Shown here piece by piece: positions 35,985 to 42,857 of a stretch of DNA of 64,000 nt (position 1 is the stretch's first letter; every line of letters begins with the position of its first letter). Both the position numbers and the translations under genes were made by a program. This DNA is from Faucicola osloensis_D (lineage in GTDB: Bacteria; Pseudomonadota; Gammaproteobacteria; Pseudomonadales; Moraxellaceae). Below the pieces are notes generated by a model, which was not told the origin of the DNA, did not search any database, and saw only the letters and a program-made list of their open reading frames with translations. The stretch lies in NCBI GenBank assembly GCA_020041925.1, contig CP083409.1; one strand, 5' to 3'.

Positions 35985-36002
35985 TCTTTCACTCTCCAAT
36001 GA

Positions 36003-37751
36003 TTACTCGACAAAGCGACCTTTAAGGGCAAACAGACCTTGTGGGCGTTTTTGGATAAATAGCACCACCAGCACCAACAAAATAATTTTGGCAATCACTG
36101 CACCCATGCCAATCTCAAGCACGGTGCCACTCACGCCTAGACCCAAGGCTGCCAGTACTGCCCCCCAAATTTGACCGACACCGCCGACCACCACCACCAA
36201 GAAAGCATCGATGATGTAGTTTTGCCCCAAATCAGGACCGACGTTGCCCACTTGCGCCAAAGCGCAGCCTGCCAAACCTGCCAAGCCAGAGCCAAGCCCA
36301 AATGCCATCATATCGACACGCGCCGAGCGAATACCCACCGCACGCGCCATTTGCCGGTTTTGGGTCACGGCACGTACAAACAAACCGAAGCGGGTATATT
36401 TGAGTAAAAATACCAGTAATAACAATACGATAATGGTAAAGCCGATAATCGCAATACGGTTGTATGGCAGCATCAAGCTTGGGGTCAAAGCAACAGCGCC
36501 GCTTAGCCATGAAATATTTGAGACCTCGACGTTTTGCGCCCCAAAAATCATGCGAACTAACTGCATCAGAATCAAACTCACCCCAAACGTGGCAAGCAAG
36601 GTTTCTAGCTGTCTGCCATATAGCGGACGTATCACTACCCGCTCAATAATCATGCCAATGACAGCACTCACCAAAAACGCCAGCGGAATCGCGGCAAGCA
36701 TGTACCAATCGACATAGCCTGCCAAATGGCTCTTAAAAAAACTTTGCACCACATAAGTGGTATAGGCACCAATCATGATGAGCTCACCATGCGCCATGTT
36801 AATGACACCCAATAGACCGTAAGTAATGGCAAGTCCCAACGCCGCCAACAACAAAATACTGGCGGTGCTAAAGCCAGAAAACACGTGTCCTGCCCACTCG
36901 CTGGCTTTGATACGCGATTTGACTTTGTCTTGGGTCGTTTGTAAGGCTTGTTTGAGCTCGGGTGAATGGCTGGTTTGTTTTGCCATTCCTTCGATATCGG
37001 CTAACACATCGGGACTATTACTGGAAGACAAGGTTTTTAATGCCGCAATCTGGGTCATCTCATCGCCCGATTGCAAATCCATACGCGCTTGCAGTTGCGC
37101 CAATGCTGCTTTTACCGTACTGTCTTTTTCATTGGCATAAATATCGGCAACGGTTTTTTTATCGAGCGTGGCGATATTGTCAGCTAGGATATCCACCGCT
37201 TTAAGACGCTCGCTGGCATCGTCGGATTTGAGTTTGGCTTTGGTCTGCCCTAGTGTCAACGCCGAACGCAGCGCGTTATTGAGCGTGACTTGGTTTAGGT
37301 CGCTTGGCCAATTGCTTACCAAAGTATGCGCAGGATAACTGTAGAGTTGGTCGGTGTTTTCTAAAGTATAAACATTGCCGGCATCATCACGGTACAGCTC
37401 GTCTTTGTTAATCAGCTCGACCAGCTTGTCATAGGATTGGCTGCTGCCGGTCCAGTTGTTGAGCATGGCTTGACGCCCTGCAAAATCGGCGGCTACGAAT
37501 TTTTGAATATCATCGCCTGCGCTGGCTGTCGTGCTTGTGGCTGCCGTGCTTGTGGCTGCCGTGCTTGTGGCTGCGCTAGTTGGGGCTGCTGTGGCTGCTG
37601 TAGGGGTCATCGTAGTTGCCGAAGCGGTAGTTGCCTGTGCATTACTCACGCTTGGCAACGCAATGCCCATCGTGGTCGCTAGCGACATGCCGAGCACAAT
37701 TTTTTTACTTTTTTGCAAAAACTGCCCGAGAGAATGATTACCATTGAGCAT
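36003..37751 (-). CDS. urtB: Urea ABC transporter permease UrtB with extracytoplasmic N-terminal domain
   Basis: 582-aa LivH-type permease. A signal peptide-like segment (about 17-40, ending SNAQA) is followed by an Ala/Thr/Ser-rich low-complexity stretch (about 40-78) and a helical HEAT-like domain (80-285). The membrane domain (290-582) has GLLGVINMAHGELIMIGAYT and LGSGLAGLAGCALAQVGNVG. An N-terminal periplasmic domain is known in proteobacterial UrtB; the Ala/Thr stretch contains a 15-bp in-frame repeat. It is separated from urtA by a terminator-like hairpin and a 16-bp duplication. Ribosome site AAGGAG. Confidence 0.92.
   Translation of the reverse strand: MLNGNHSLGQFLQKSKKIVLGMSLATTMGIALPSVSNAQATTASATTMTPTAATAAPTSAATSTAATSTAATSTTASAGDDIQKFVAADFAGRQAMLNNWTGSSQSYDKLVELINKDELYRDDAGNVYTLENTDQLYSYPAHTLVSNWPSDLNQVTLNNALRSALTLGQTKAKLKSDDASERLKAVDILADNIATLDKKTVADIYANEKDSTVKAALAQLQARMDLQSGDEMTQIAALKTLSSSNSPDVLADIEGMAKQTSHSPELKQALQTTQDKVKSRIKASEWAGHVFSGFSTASILLLAALGLAITYGLLGVINMAHGELIMIGAYTTYVVQSFFKSHLAGYVDWYMLAAIPLAFLVSAVIGMIIERVVIRPLYGRQLETLLATFGVSLILMQLVRMIFGAQNVEVSNISWLSGAVALTPSLMLPYNRIAIIGFTIIVLLLLVFLLKYTRFGLFVRAVTQNRQMARAVGIRSARVDMMAFGLGSGLAGLAGCALAQVGNVGPDLGQNYIIDAFLVVVVGGVGQIWGAVLAALGLGVSGTVLEIGMGAVIAKIILLVLVVLFIQKRPQGLFALKGRFVE
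37531..37575. repeat. 15-bp in-frame repeat in urtB
   Basis: GTGCTTGTGGCTGCC three times in a row, the third with one change. It encodes a five-residue Ala/Thr/Ser unit three times in the linker after the signal peptide, so copy-number change would not shift the frame. Confidence 0.9.
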
Positions 37752-37817
37752 GATGGTCGCTCCTTAGTTTGTATGATTAGTCTTTATGATTAGGCCATCT
37801 GTTTGGTGGTGTGACGG

Positions 37818-37849
37818 ATCAATGTTTAAATCAATCAATGTTTAAATCA
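37818..37849. repeat. 16-bp tandem duplication between urtA and urtB
   Basis: ATCAATGTTTAAATCA twice in a row, exact, 67 bp before the urtB start. Confidence 0.9.
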
Positions 37850-37876
37850 ATAAAAGGTGAAATCGTAAAATTTTGG

Positions 37877-37923
37877 CAAAAAAATAAGCCATACCAGCTG
37901 GGGTATTGATGCGCGGTATGGCT
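37877..37923 (-). terminator. Terminator-like hairpin between urtA and urtBCDE
   Basis: A 9-bp perfect stem AGCCATACC / GGTATGGCT with a 19-nt loop is followed on the minus strand by TTATTTTTTT. It lies 60 bp after the urtA stop and before urtB, so it probably allows partial read-through and an excess of the binding protein transcript. Confidence 0.75.
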
Positions 37924-37950
37924 GTCACAACATCGATTGTTAACTTCATT

Positions 37951-37993
37951 CAAGCTTATTTGAAAGGCTTATTTTGGGATACTTATTTTGGAA
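37951..37993. repeat. 14-bp tandem duplication over the urtA stop codon
   Basis: GGCTTATTTTGGGA (37966-37979) and TACTTATTTTGGAA (37980-37993) share the CTTATTTTGG core. A third weaker copy is at 37951-37964. The urtA TAA (37983-37985) lies in the coding-side unit. Confidence 0.8.
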
Positions 37994-39335
37994 TATAAGG
38001 ACTCCAAGGTTCAGCTTTAATGACATCTTTGGTTTTGTAAACCACATCAAACTGACCATCGGCACGGATTTGCCCGATCATCACAGGTTTGTGTAAGTGG
38101 TGATTTTCGACATCCATGGTTAGCGTGTAGCCCGATGGCGCGGCAAAGCTTTGACCTGCCATGGCAGCACGGACTTTATCCACGTCGGTGGATCCCGCTT
38201 TTTCAACCGCTTGCTTCCACATATTGATACCCACATAGGTGGCTTCCATTGGGTCATTGGTCACTACTTTATCGGCATTTGGCAGTTTGTGGTCAATGGC
38301 GTATTTTTTGTAAGCATTCACAAACTTGATGTTTACAGGGTTTTTGAGCGATTGAAAGTAGTTCCATGCTGCCAAGTGCCCAACTAATGGGGTGGTGTCG
38401 ATACCACGAAGTTCTTCTTCACCCACAGAGAACGCCATCACAGGAATATCCGCCGCTTTGATGCCTTGGTTACCAAGCTCACGATAGAAGGGGACGTTTG
38501 AGTCACCATTGATGGTGGAGATAACGGCGGTCTTTTTACCCGCTGAGAATTTTTTGATATTACCCACGATGGTTTGGTAGTTGTTAAAGCCAAATGGGGT
38601 ATATTCTTCCATGATGTCGCTCTCTGCCACGCCTTTAGACTTTAAGAACGCCCGTAAAATCTTATTGGTGGTACGGGGATACACATAGTCAGTACCCAAT
38701 AGCACGAAGCGTTTGGCACCGCCGCCTTCTGGTGACATCAAGTATTCAACCGCAGGAAGGGCTTGTTGGTTGGGCGCGGCGCCGGTATAAAAGATGTTTT
38801 TGGACTGCTCTTGTCCTTCATACTGCACAGGGTAGAATAATAAGCCGTTCAATTCTTCAACCACAGGCAACACGGATTTACGAGAAACCGATGTCCAGCA
38901 GCCAAAAATAACCGCAACTTTGTCTTGTGTCAGTAGTTGGCGCGTTTTTTCGGCGAACAATGGCCAGTCTGAGGCAGGGTCGACAACCACAGGCTCAAGT
39001 TTTTTGCCCATCACCCCACCTTTGGCATTGATTTCATCAATCGCCATCAATGCGGTGTTTTTGAGCGATGTTTCAGAGATTGCCATAGTACCTGAGAGTG
39101 AATGCAAGATACCCACTTTGATGGTATCACCATTGCTAGGGGCAGGCGCACTACCGGTGGCAGCAGTGGTTGACGTGCCACTGGCTGGTTTGGCATCACT
39201 TGATGATTGCGGTTTTGAACAACCTGTCAACATCATACTGCCCGTTACCGCTAGGGCAACCAAGGATCTGCCAAATGCACGACGGCTTAATTGACGCTCA
39301 GTCGTGGTTAGCTCGGTGGTTTTTTTGTCTAACAT
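37983..39335 (-). CDS. urtA: Urea ABC transporter substrate-binding lipoprotein UrtA
   Basis: 450-aa urea-binding protein. The N-terminus has a twin-arginine-like SRRAFGRSL and a lipobox MLTGC with C39, then a Ser/Ala/Thr linker. The type I periplasmic binding fold begins TIKVGILHSLSGTMAISETS. The family residues DPASDWPLFAEK, FGCWTSVSRKSVLP and NLLFYPVQYEGQE-like region match UrtA/FmdD. First gene of the urea importer. GGAGT ribosome site. The lipobox plus RR suggests a lipoprotein, possibly Tat-exported. Confidence 0.94.
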   Translation of the reverse strand: MLDKKTTELTTTERQLSRRAFGRSLVALAVTGSMMLTGCSKPQSSSDAKPASGTSTTAATGSAPAPSNGDTIKVGILHSLSGTMAISETSLKNTALMAIDEINAKGGVMGKKLEPVVVDPASDWPLFAEKTRQLLTQDKVAVIFGCWTSVSRKSVLPVVEELNGLLFYPVQYEGQEQSKNIFYTGAAPNQQALPAVEYLMSPEGGGAKRFVLLGTDYVYPRTTNKILRAFLKSKGVAESDIMEEYTPFGFNNYQTIVGNIKKFSAGKKTAVISTINGDSNVPFYRELGNQGIKAADIPVMAFSVGEEELRGIDTTPLVGHLAAWNYFQSLKNPVNIKFVNAYKKYAIDHKLPNADKVVTNDPMEATYVGINMWKQAVEKAGSTDVDKVRAAMAGQSFAAPSGYTLTMDVENHHLHKPVMIGQIRADGQFDVVYKTKDVIKAEPWSPYIPK

Positions 39336-39436
39336 GTGTCACTCCTAAAATAGATGGATTGCCGTTTTAAGGTAGGGCGTAACGGATAGGCTTTGGCTAT
39401 CGGTTGCTGGTTGTCTTAACTGACTATAGTGACAAT

Positions 39437-39452
39437 TCAATTAGTGTGCCAA
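39437..39452 (-). promoter_or_regulatory. Near-consensus sigma-54 element before urtA
   Basis: On the minus strand TTGGCAC-ACTAA-TTGA: the -24 half is perfect, and the -12 GC is GA. About 105 bp before the urtA start. Confidence 0.45.
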
Positions 39453-39742
39453 TCTGCATGTTAAAAGCTATTTTTGAAAATTTTATCAATTAAATCAAAA
39501 TGTTGAATTGGTATAGTTAAAATCAGTTATTTTAAACAATCGCCCATTGGATAAATGCTGCTACTAGGTAAAAAATGGGCAAACTTTGGCGCCCTTAGCG
39601 ATTTCACCAATCTGATAAACTGGCATGGTTTTTTGCACTATTACCATTCATCTGTCATTTATCTGGCATTGCTCTAGCATTGATTGTCGCTAAATAACGC
39701 TGTATCGCCAGTGTTTTTATGATATTACCCAATTTGTTGCAT

Positions 39743-39778
39743 AAAAAAAGTGCAAGCCAGACAGCTTGCACTTTTTAT
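39743..39778. terminator. Bidirectional terminator at the end of the urease operon
   Basis: A 13-bp perfect stem AAAAAGTGCAAGC / GCTTGCACTTTTT with a 6-nt loop, 20 bp after the ureJ stop. Confidence 0.9.
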
Positions 39779-39796
39779 CAAAGATGTTGTTAATCC

Positions 39797-40453
39797 CTAG
39801 TTAGCCAATACCAGTGCCATGCCCAATGCCGCTATAATTGAAGGTAGCCAAGACAGCTTGGGATGCGCATGGGCTTGTGCTTTTACCCAATTCATCACCC
39901 CTGCACCCACAGCAAACAAGGCAGACATCGCGGTTATCATGCCTAAGCCAAACCCTTGACTCACGCTACTGACAGGCATCTCCACGGCATGCGCCATGCC
40001 ATGAAATAGCGTCAAACCAAATAAGCTGATCGCCATCATAAGCGAAAAGCTTTTTTGATTGGCTTGTGCTATCTTGGTGCGCTGCGCCAAAACTGCGACC
40101 GCTGTCAACACCACCGATAGCAAAATCGCACCTTCAATAATTGATGAGCCAATCGCCACATGAAATAGTTGCACCAAAGCAAACCCTAACAGTAAGCTCG
40201 TCACCAACAAGCCTAAACCCAGTTTTTTGTGACGGGCAAACACCATGCCCATGCCAACTGCAAGCACAACGTGGTCAAGACCTGAGATAGGGTGCATGAG
40301 CCCTGCGGTGACGGCAGCCATTAAATCTACCGAACTTGCGACTGCATGCTGGGTTAAACCATGACCGACATGCGCCACTGCCACACTCGAAAGACTAAAA
40401 AGCGCGGTTGCCAACGCCGTTTTTTGGGTTGTTTTTTGGGTTAAAGTTTTCAT
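39797..40453 (-). CDS. ureJ: HupE/UreJ family membrane protein (nickel-uptake type)
   Basis: 218-aa inner-membrane protein, probable nickel permease serving urease. Cleavable-looking N-terminus, then AHVGHG, the HPISGLDHVVLAVGMG motif and LFHGMAHAVEMP, whose histidines are typical of HupE/UreJ. About six helices. Last gene of the urease operon, 27 bp after ureG, GGAG ribosome site. Confidence 0.9.
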   Translation of the reverse strand: MKTLTQKTTQKTALATALFSLSSVAVAHVGHGLTQHAVASSVDLMAAVTAGLMHPISGLDHVVLAVGMGMVFARHKKLGLGLLVTSLLLGFALVQLFHVAIGSSIIEGAILLSVVLTAVAVLAQRTKIAQANQKSFSLMMAISLFGLTLFHGMAHAVEMPVSSVSQGFGLGMITAMSALFAVGAGVMNWVKAQAHAHPKLSWLPSIIAALGMALVLAN

Positions 40454-40480
40454 TATGTCTCCTTAATTTTATTGCATTTT

Positions 40481-41182
40481 TTACATATTTTCGCTTGAGC
40501 TTGGTAAATGTTGGACCGGCTGTGACGGAATCTCTAGCGCTCTTAGCATGCCCTGTTGTTGGATAAATTTGATAATGTCATCCAAACCGTCTTGAGTTTT
40601 CATGTTGCTAAACACAAACGGCTTATCGCCGCGCATTTTTTTGGCGTCTTTGTCCATAATCGACAAATCCGCGCCCACGAGTGGCGCAAGGTCAGTTTTA
40701 TTGATAATCAGCAAATCTGATTTGGTAATCCCAGGTCCACCTTTACGGGGGATTTTGTCGCCTGCACTCACATCAATCACATAAATGGTCAAATCCGACA
40801 ACTCTGGGCTAAAGGTCGCCGCCAAGTTATCACCGCCCGACTCAATGATAATCAGTTCAAGACCATCAAAGCGATTTTGCAAGGTGGCCACGGCATTAAG
40901 ATTAATCGACGCATCTTCACGAATCGCTGTGTGTGGACAGCCGCCCGTTTCCACGCCGATAATCCGCTCAGCGGGCATGGCATCGTGGCGGGTCAAAAAC
41001 TCCGAATCTTCTTTGGTATAAATATCGTTGGTAATCACCGCCATGTTGTACACATCTTTGAGACGGCGACACAGACTTAAAGTCAAAGCGGTTTTGCCAG
41101 AGCCAACAGGCCCGCCAATGCCAAGACGTAACGGGGATAGGCAAGGCTCTTGGGTTGGGGTTTTTTGGGTAAAGCCAGTCAT
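40481..41182 (-). CDS. ureG: Urease accessory GTPase UreG
   Basis: 233-aa SIMIBI GTPase that delivers nickel to the urease active site with UreE, UreF and UreD. P-loop GIGGPVGSGKTALTLSLCR, metal-binding ETGGCPHTAIREDAS (CPH), switch-like ESGGDNLAATFSPEL and NKTDLAPLVGADL. Length slightly longer than usual because of N- and C-terminal tails. Confidence 0.96.
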   Translation of the reverse strand: MTGFTQKTPTQEPCLSPLRLGIGGPVGSGKTALTLSLCRRLKDVYNMAVITNDIYTKEDSEFLTRHDAMPAERIIGVETGGCPHTAIREDASINLNAVATLQNRFDGLELIIIESGGDNLAATFSPELSDLTIYVIDVSAGDKIPRKGGPGITKSDLLIINKTDLAPLVGADLSIMDKDAKKMRGDKPFVFSNMKTQDGLDDIIKFIQQQGMLRALEIPSQPVQHLPSSSENM

Positions 41183-41218
41183 GGGGTTTCCTTGTAAATG
41201 ATATTAAAGACAGGGGTT

Positions 41219-42055
41219 TTAGGAACGAAACAGACGACTATATTGCTGTTCATGATGACAGGATAATTCTGCCAACGACGGTACAGACGCTGATAGTTGC
41301 AAGTGGTTGATTAACATCAGTAATGTTTGGGCATGCTGCTGTGCCTGTAAAAACTGTGGCGCAATGTCTTGTAGCTTAGCCACAACCACCTGCCGATGAT
41401 GAATGGCTGTCAATGCCGTTTTGACTTTGCTGGCTTGCGTTTGGCAAAGCTTGGCAATCGGTTCATCCATCGCTTGCCCCAATTGCCAAATAATTCGTTG
41501 ACCTGCCATTTGTCCCAACGGTAAGGTTTTGACAATCGCCAAGGTCAGATTTTCCATTTGAGCAAACGCATAAGTCGTCAGGCTATCGGCTATGGGCAGT
41601 TGCCAAAAATACGCCAAGCGAGCAAATAACGGTAAATAGCCTTGCGCTATCCAATCTTGTGGCATCGCAAGGTCGAGCACGCCATCGAGCCAGGCACAAA
41701 ATGCCTGCGCCAATTGTTGACTCTCTAATAAAAACTCATGGCTATCACGGCTTGCCCCATAAAAATTGGCTAGACTATCCACCAAGCTGTGGTGAGTTGT
41801 TTGCGCTGACAGCTGCATCATACTTGCCATCAGCGGCAGTTCAAAATTGAGTAAAACCTCTTGCTGATACGCCTGCAAAAACGCCAAACTACTGGCTTCA
41901 TCATGGATAAAGCCTTGCTCAATGGCAGACTCTACGCCTTGGGAATAGGTATAACTACCAATCGGCAAATTGCTCGACGCTAGCATCATCAGCTTAAGCA
42001 ATTGTTGTGGCGGTGTCGTCTGTGTGAGGTACGATGTTGTTATCATCGTATTCAT
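41219..42055 (-). CDS. ureF: Urease accessory protein UreF
   Basis: 278-aa all-helical chaperone that links UreG to the UreD-urease complex. LMMLASSNLPIGSYTYSQGVESAIEQGF is the family N-terminal block. The rest is less conserved, somewhat longer than typical UreF (about 225-240 aa). Its ATG overlaps the ureE stop by 4 bp (ATGA), implying coupling. Confidence 0.92.
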   Translation of the reverse strand: MNTMITTSYLTQTTPPQQLLKLMMLASSNLPIGSYTYSQGVESAIEQGFIHDEASSLAFLQAYQQEVLLNFELPLMASMMQLSAQTTHHSLVDSLANFYGASRDSHEFLLESQQLAQAFCAWLDGVLDLAMPQDWIAQGYLPLFARLAYFWQLPIADSLTTYAFAQMENLTLAIVKTLPLGQMAGQRIIWQLGQAMDEPIAKLCQTQASKVKTALTAIHHRQVVVAKLQDIAPQFLQAQQHAQTLLMLINHLQLSASVPSLAELSCHHEQQYSRLFRS

Positions 42056-42615
42056 GAAAAAAACGTGGCTTTGGTTAAATCACCGACGATTGCGCTTTGC
42101 GTATCTGCATGGCTTAACCGATTATCATGTCCATGTGAATGACCGCCATGCCCATACGCCCCTGTTTCGGGTTCAAAAGCGTGTTCCACTTCGCTCACGG
42201 TTAAGCCTAACTTCACTAGCATATCGGCAAGCACATAATCGGGCTCAAAGTATAAGGCATACTGCGCTTGACCCTGCTCAACGAGCATCAGTGGTACATG
42301 ACGGTTTCCCAAATGATAGGCCCCCCGCATCAGTTCAAAAGCATTGTCGGCGGTGACTTTGGTGAGGGTTTGCGGTTTGGCAAAAATTTGTATGATATCT
42401 CCTGTGTCGTTTTGCACCACATCACCATCTTTGAGCGTACCTGTGCGTGGCAGGTCGATACCGACCGCTTCACCATTTTGCAGGGTTGCACGAAAGCGTG
42501 ACCGCTGGCGTGTGTCAAAATCAAGCTGCAAAAACTGCCCGTTTGCTTGTTGATTGAGCAAATCGGCTTGCTGTTGGTGAGTTAACTGTTGCACCCGCTG
42601 ATTATAAATTTTCAT
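42052..42615 (-). CDS. ureE: Urease accessory nickel-binding protein UreE
   Basis: 187-aa nickel metallochaperone. N-terminal peptide-binding domain with DFDTRQRSRFRATLQNGEA, then the metal domain with AYHLGNRHVPLML (the conserved His). The His-rich C-terminal tail AYGHGGHSHGHDNRLSHAD provides extra nickel-binding. RBS AAGGAT. It is 22 bp after the broken zinc-ribbon gene and overlaps ureF. Confidence 0.94.
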   Translation of the reverse strand: MKIYNQRVQQLTHQQQADLLNQQANGQFLQLDFDTRQRSRFRATLQNGEAVGIDLPRTGTLKDGDVVQNDTGDIIQIFAKPQTLTKVTADNAFELMRGAYHLGNRHVPLMLVEQGQAQYALYFEPDYVLADMLVKLGLTVSEVEHAFEPETGAYGHGGHSHGHDNRLSHADTQSAIVGDLTKATFFS

Positions 42616-42636
42616 TATTATCCTTTGTTAAATTTT

Positions 42637-42843
42637 CTACCTACTCAGAATTTGCCCATGACAACCGCATTTTTGACAGCGACCCTCTTTAAATTGATGT
42701 TCACAGTTGTTATAGCCATACAGTAAATGCGATTAGTTTGGGCAAAGATTTTGCATTGGCGATACATTGTTAAAAAACTCACTGCCACACTCATCACAGG
42801 TTACATGAGATTGTTCGGTTTTAGTCATCACATTGGCATTCAT
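42637..42843 (-). pseudogene. Small zinc-ribbon protein interrupted by an in-frame TAA
   Basis: Starting at ATG 42843, 15 nt after the ureC stop, the frame gives 36 codons with CDECG and LCPN, then TAA (42733-42735). It continues in the same frame for 31 codons (GYNNCEHQF, EGRCQKCGCHG) to TAG at 42637-42639. The whole is a compact protein with paired cysteines at 16/19, 34, 47, 56/59 and 61. The stop falls at codon 37, where C34-x2-C37 would complete a metal knuckle. I do not recognise a named family. It is probably a recently disabled urease-cluster zinc-ribbon gene; readthrough or sequencing error are alternatives. Confidence 0.7.
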
Positions 42844-42857
42844 AGCTAAAATCACAT

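Larger units (their letters stand above)
39336..39796. other. Intergenic region urtA-ureJ
   Basis: 460 bp without a gene: urtA leader and a weak sigma-54-like element at the left, the urease-operon terminator at the right. The middle shows nothing identifiable. Confidence 0.7.

Noticed and set aside
39625..39665. Sigma-54-like sequences on the plus strand near 39625 and 39655
   Set aside because: The first has an 11-bp instead of 10-bp GG-GC spacing, and both point into the 3' end of the urease operon where no plus-strand gene exists.
42733..42735. Recoded stop (selenocysteine or similar) in the zinc-ribbon gene
   Set aside because: The codon is TAA, not TGA, so selenocysteine is excluded, and no readthrough element is visible; a disabled gene is the simplest reading.
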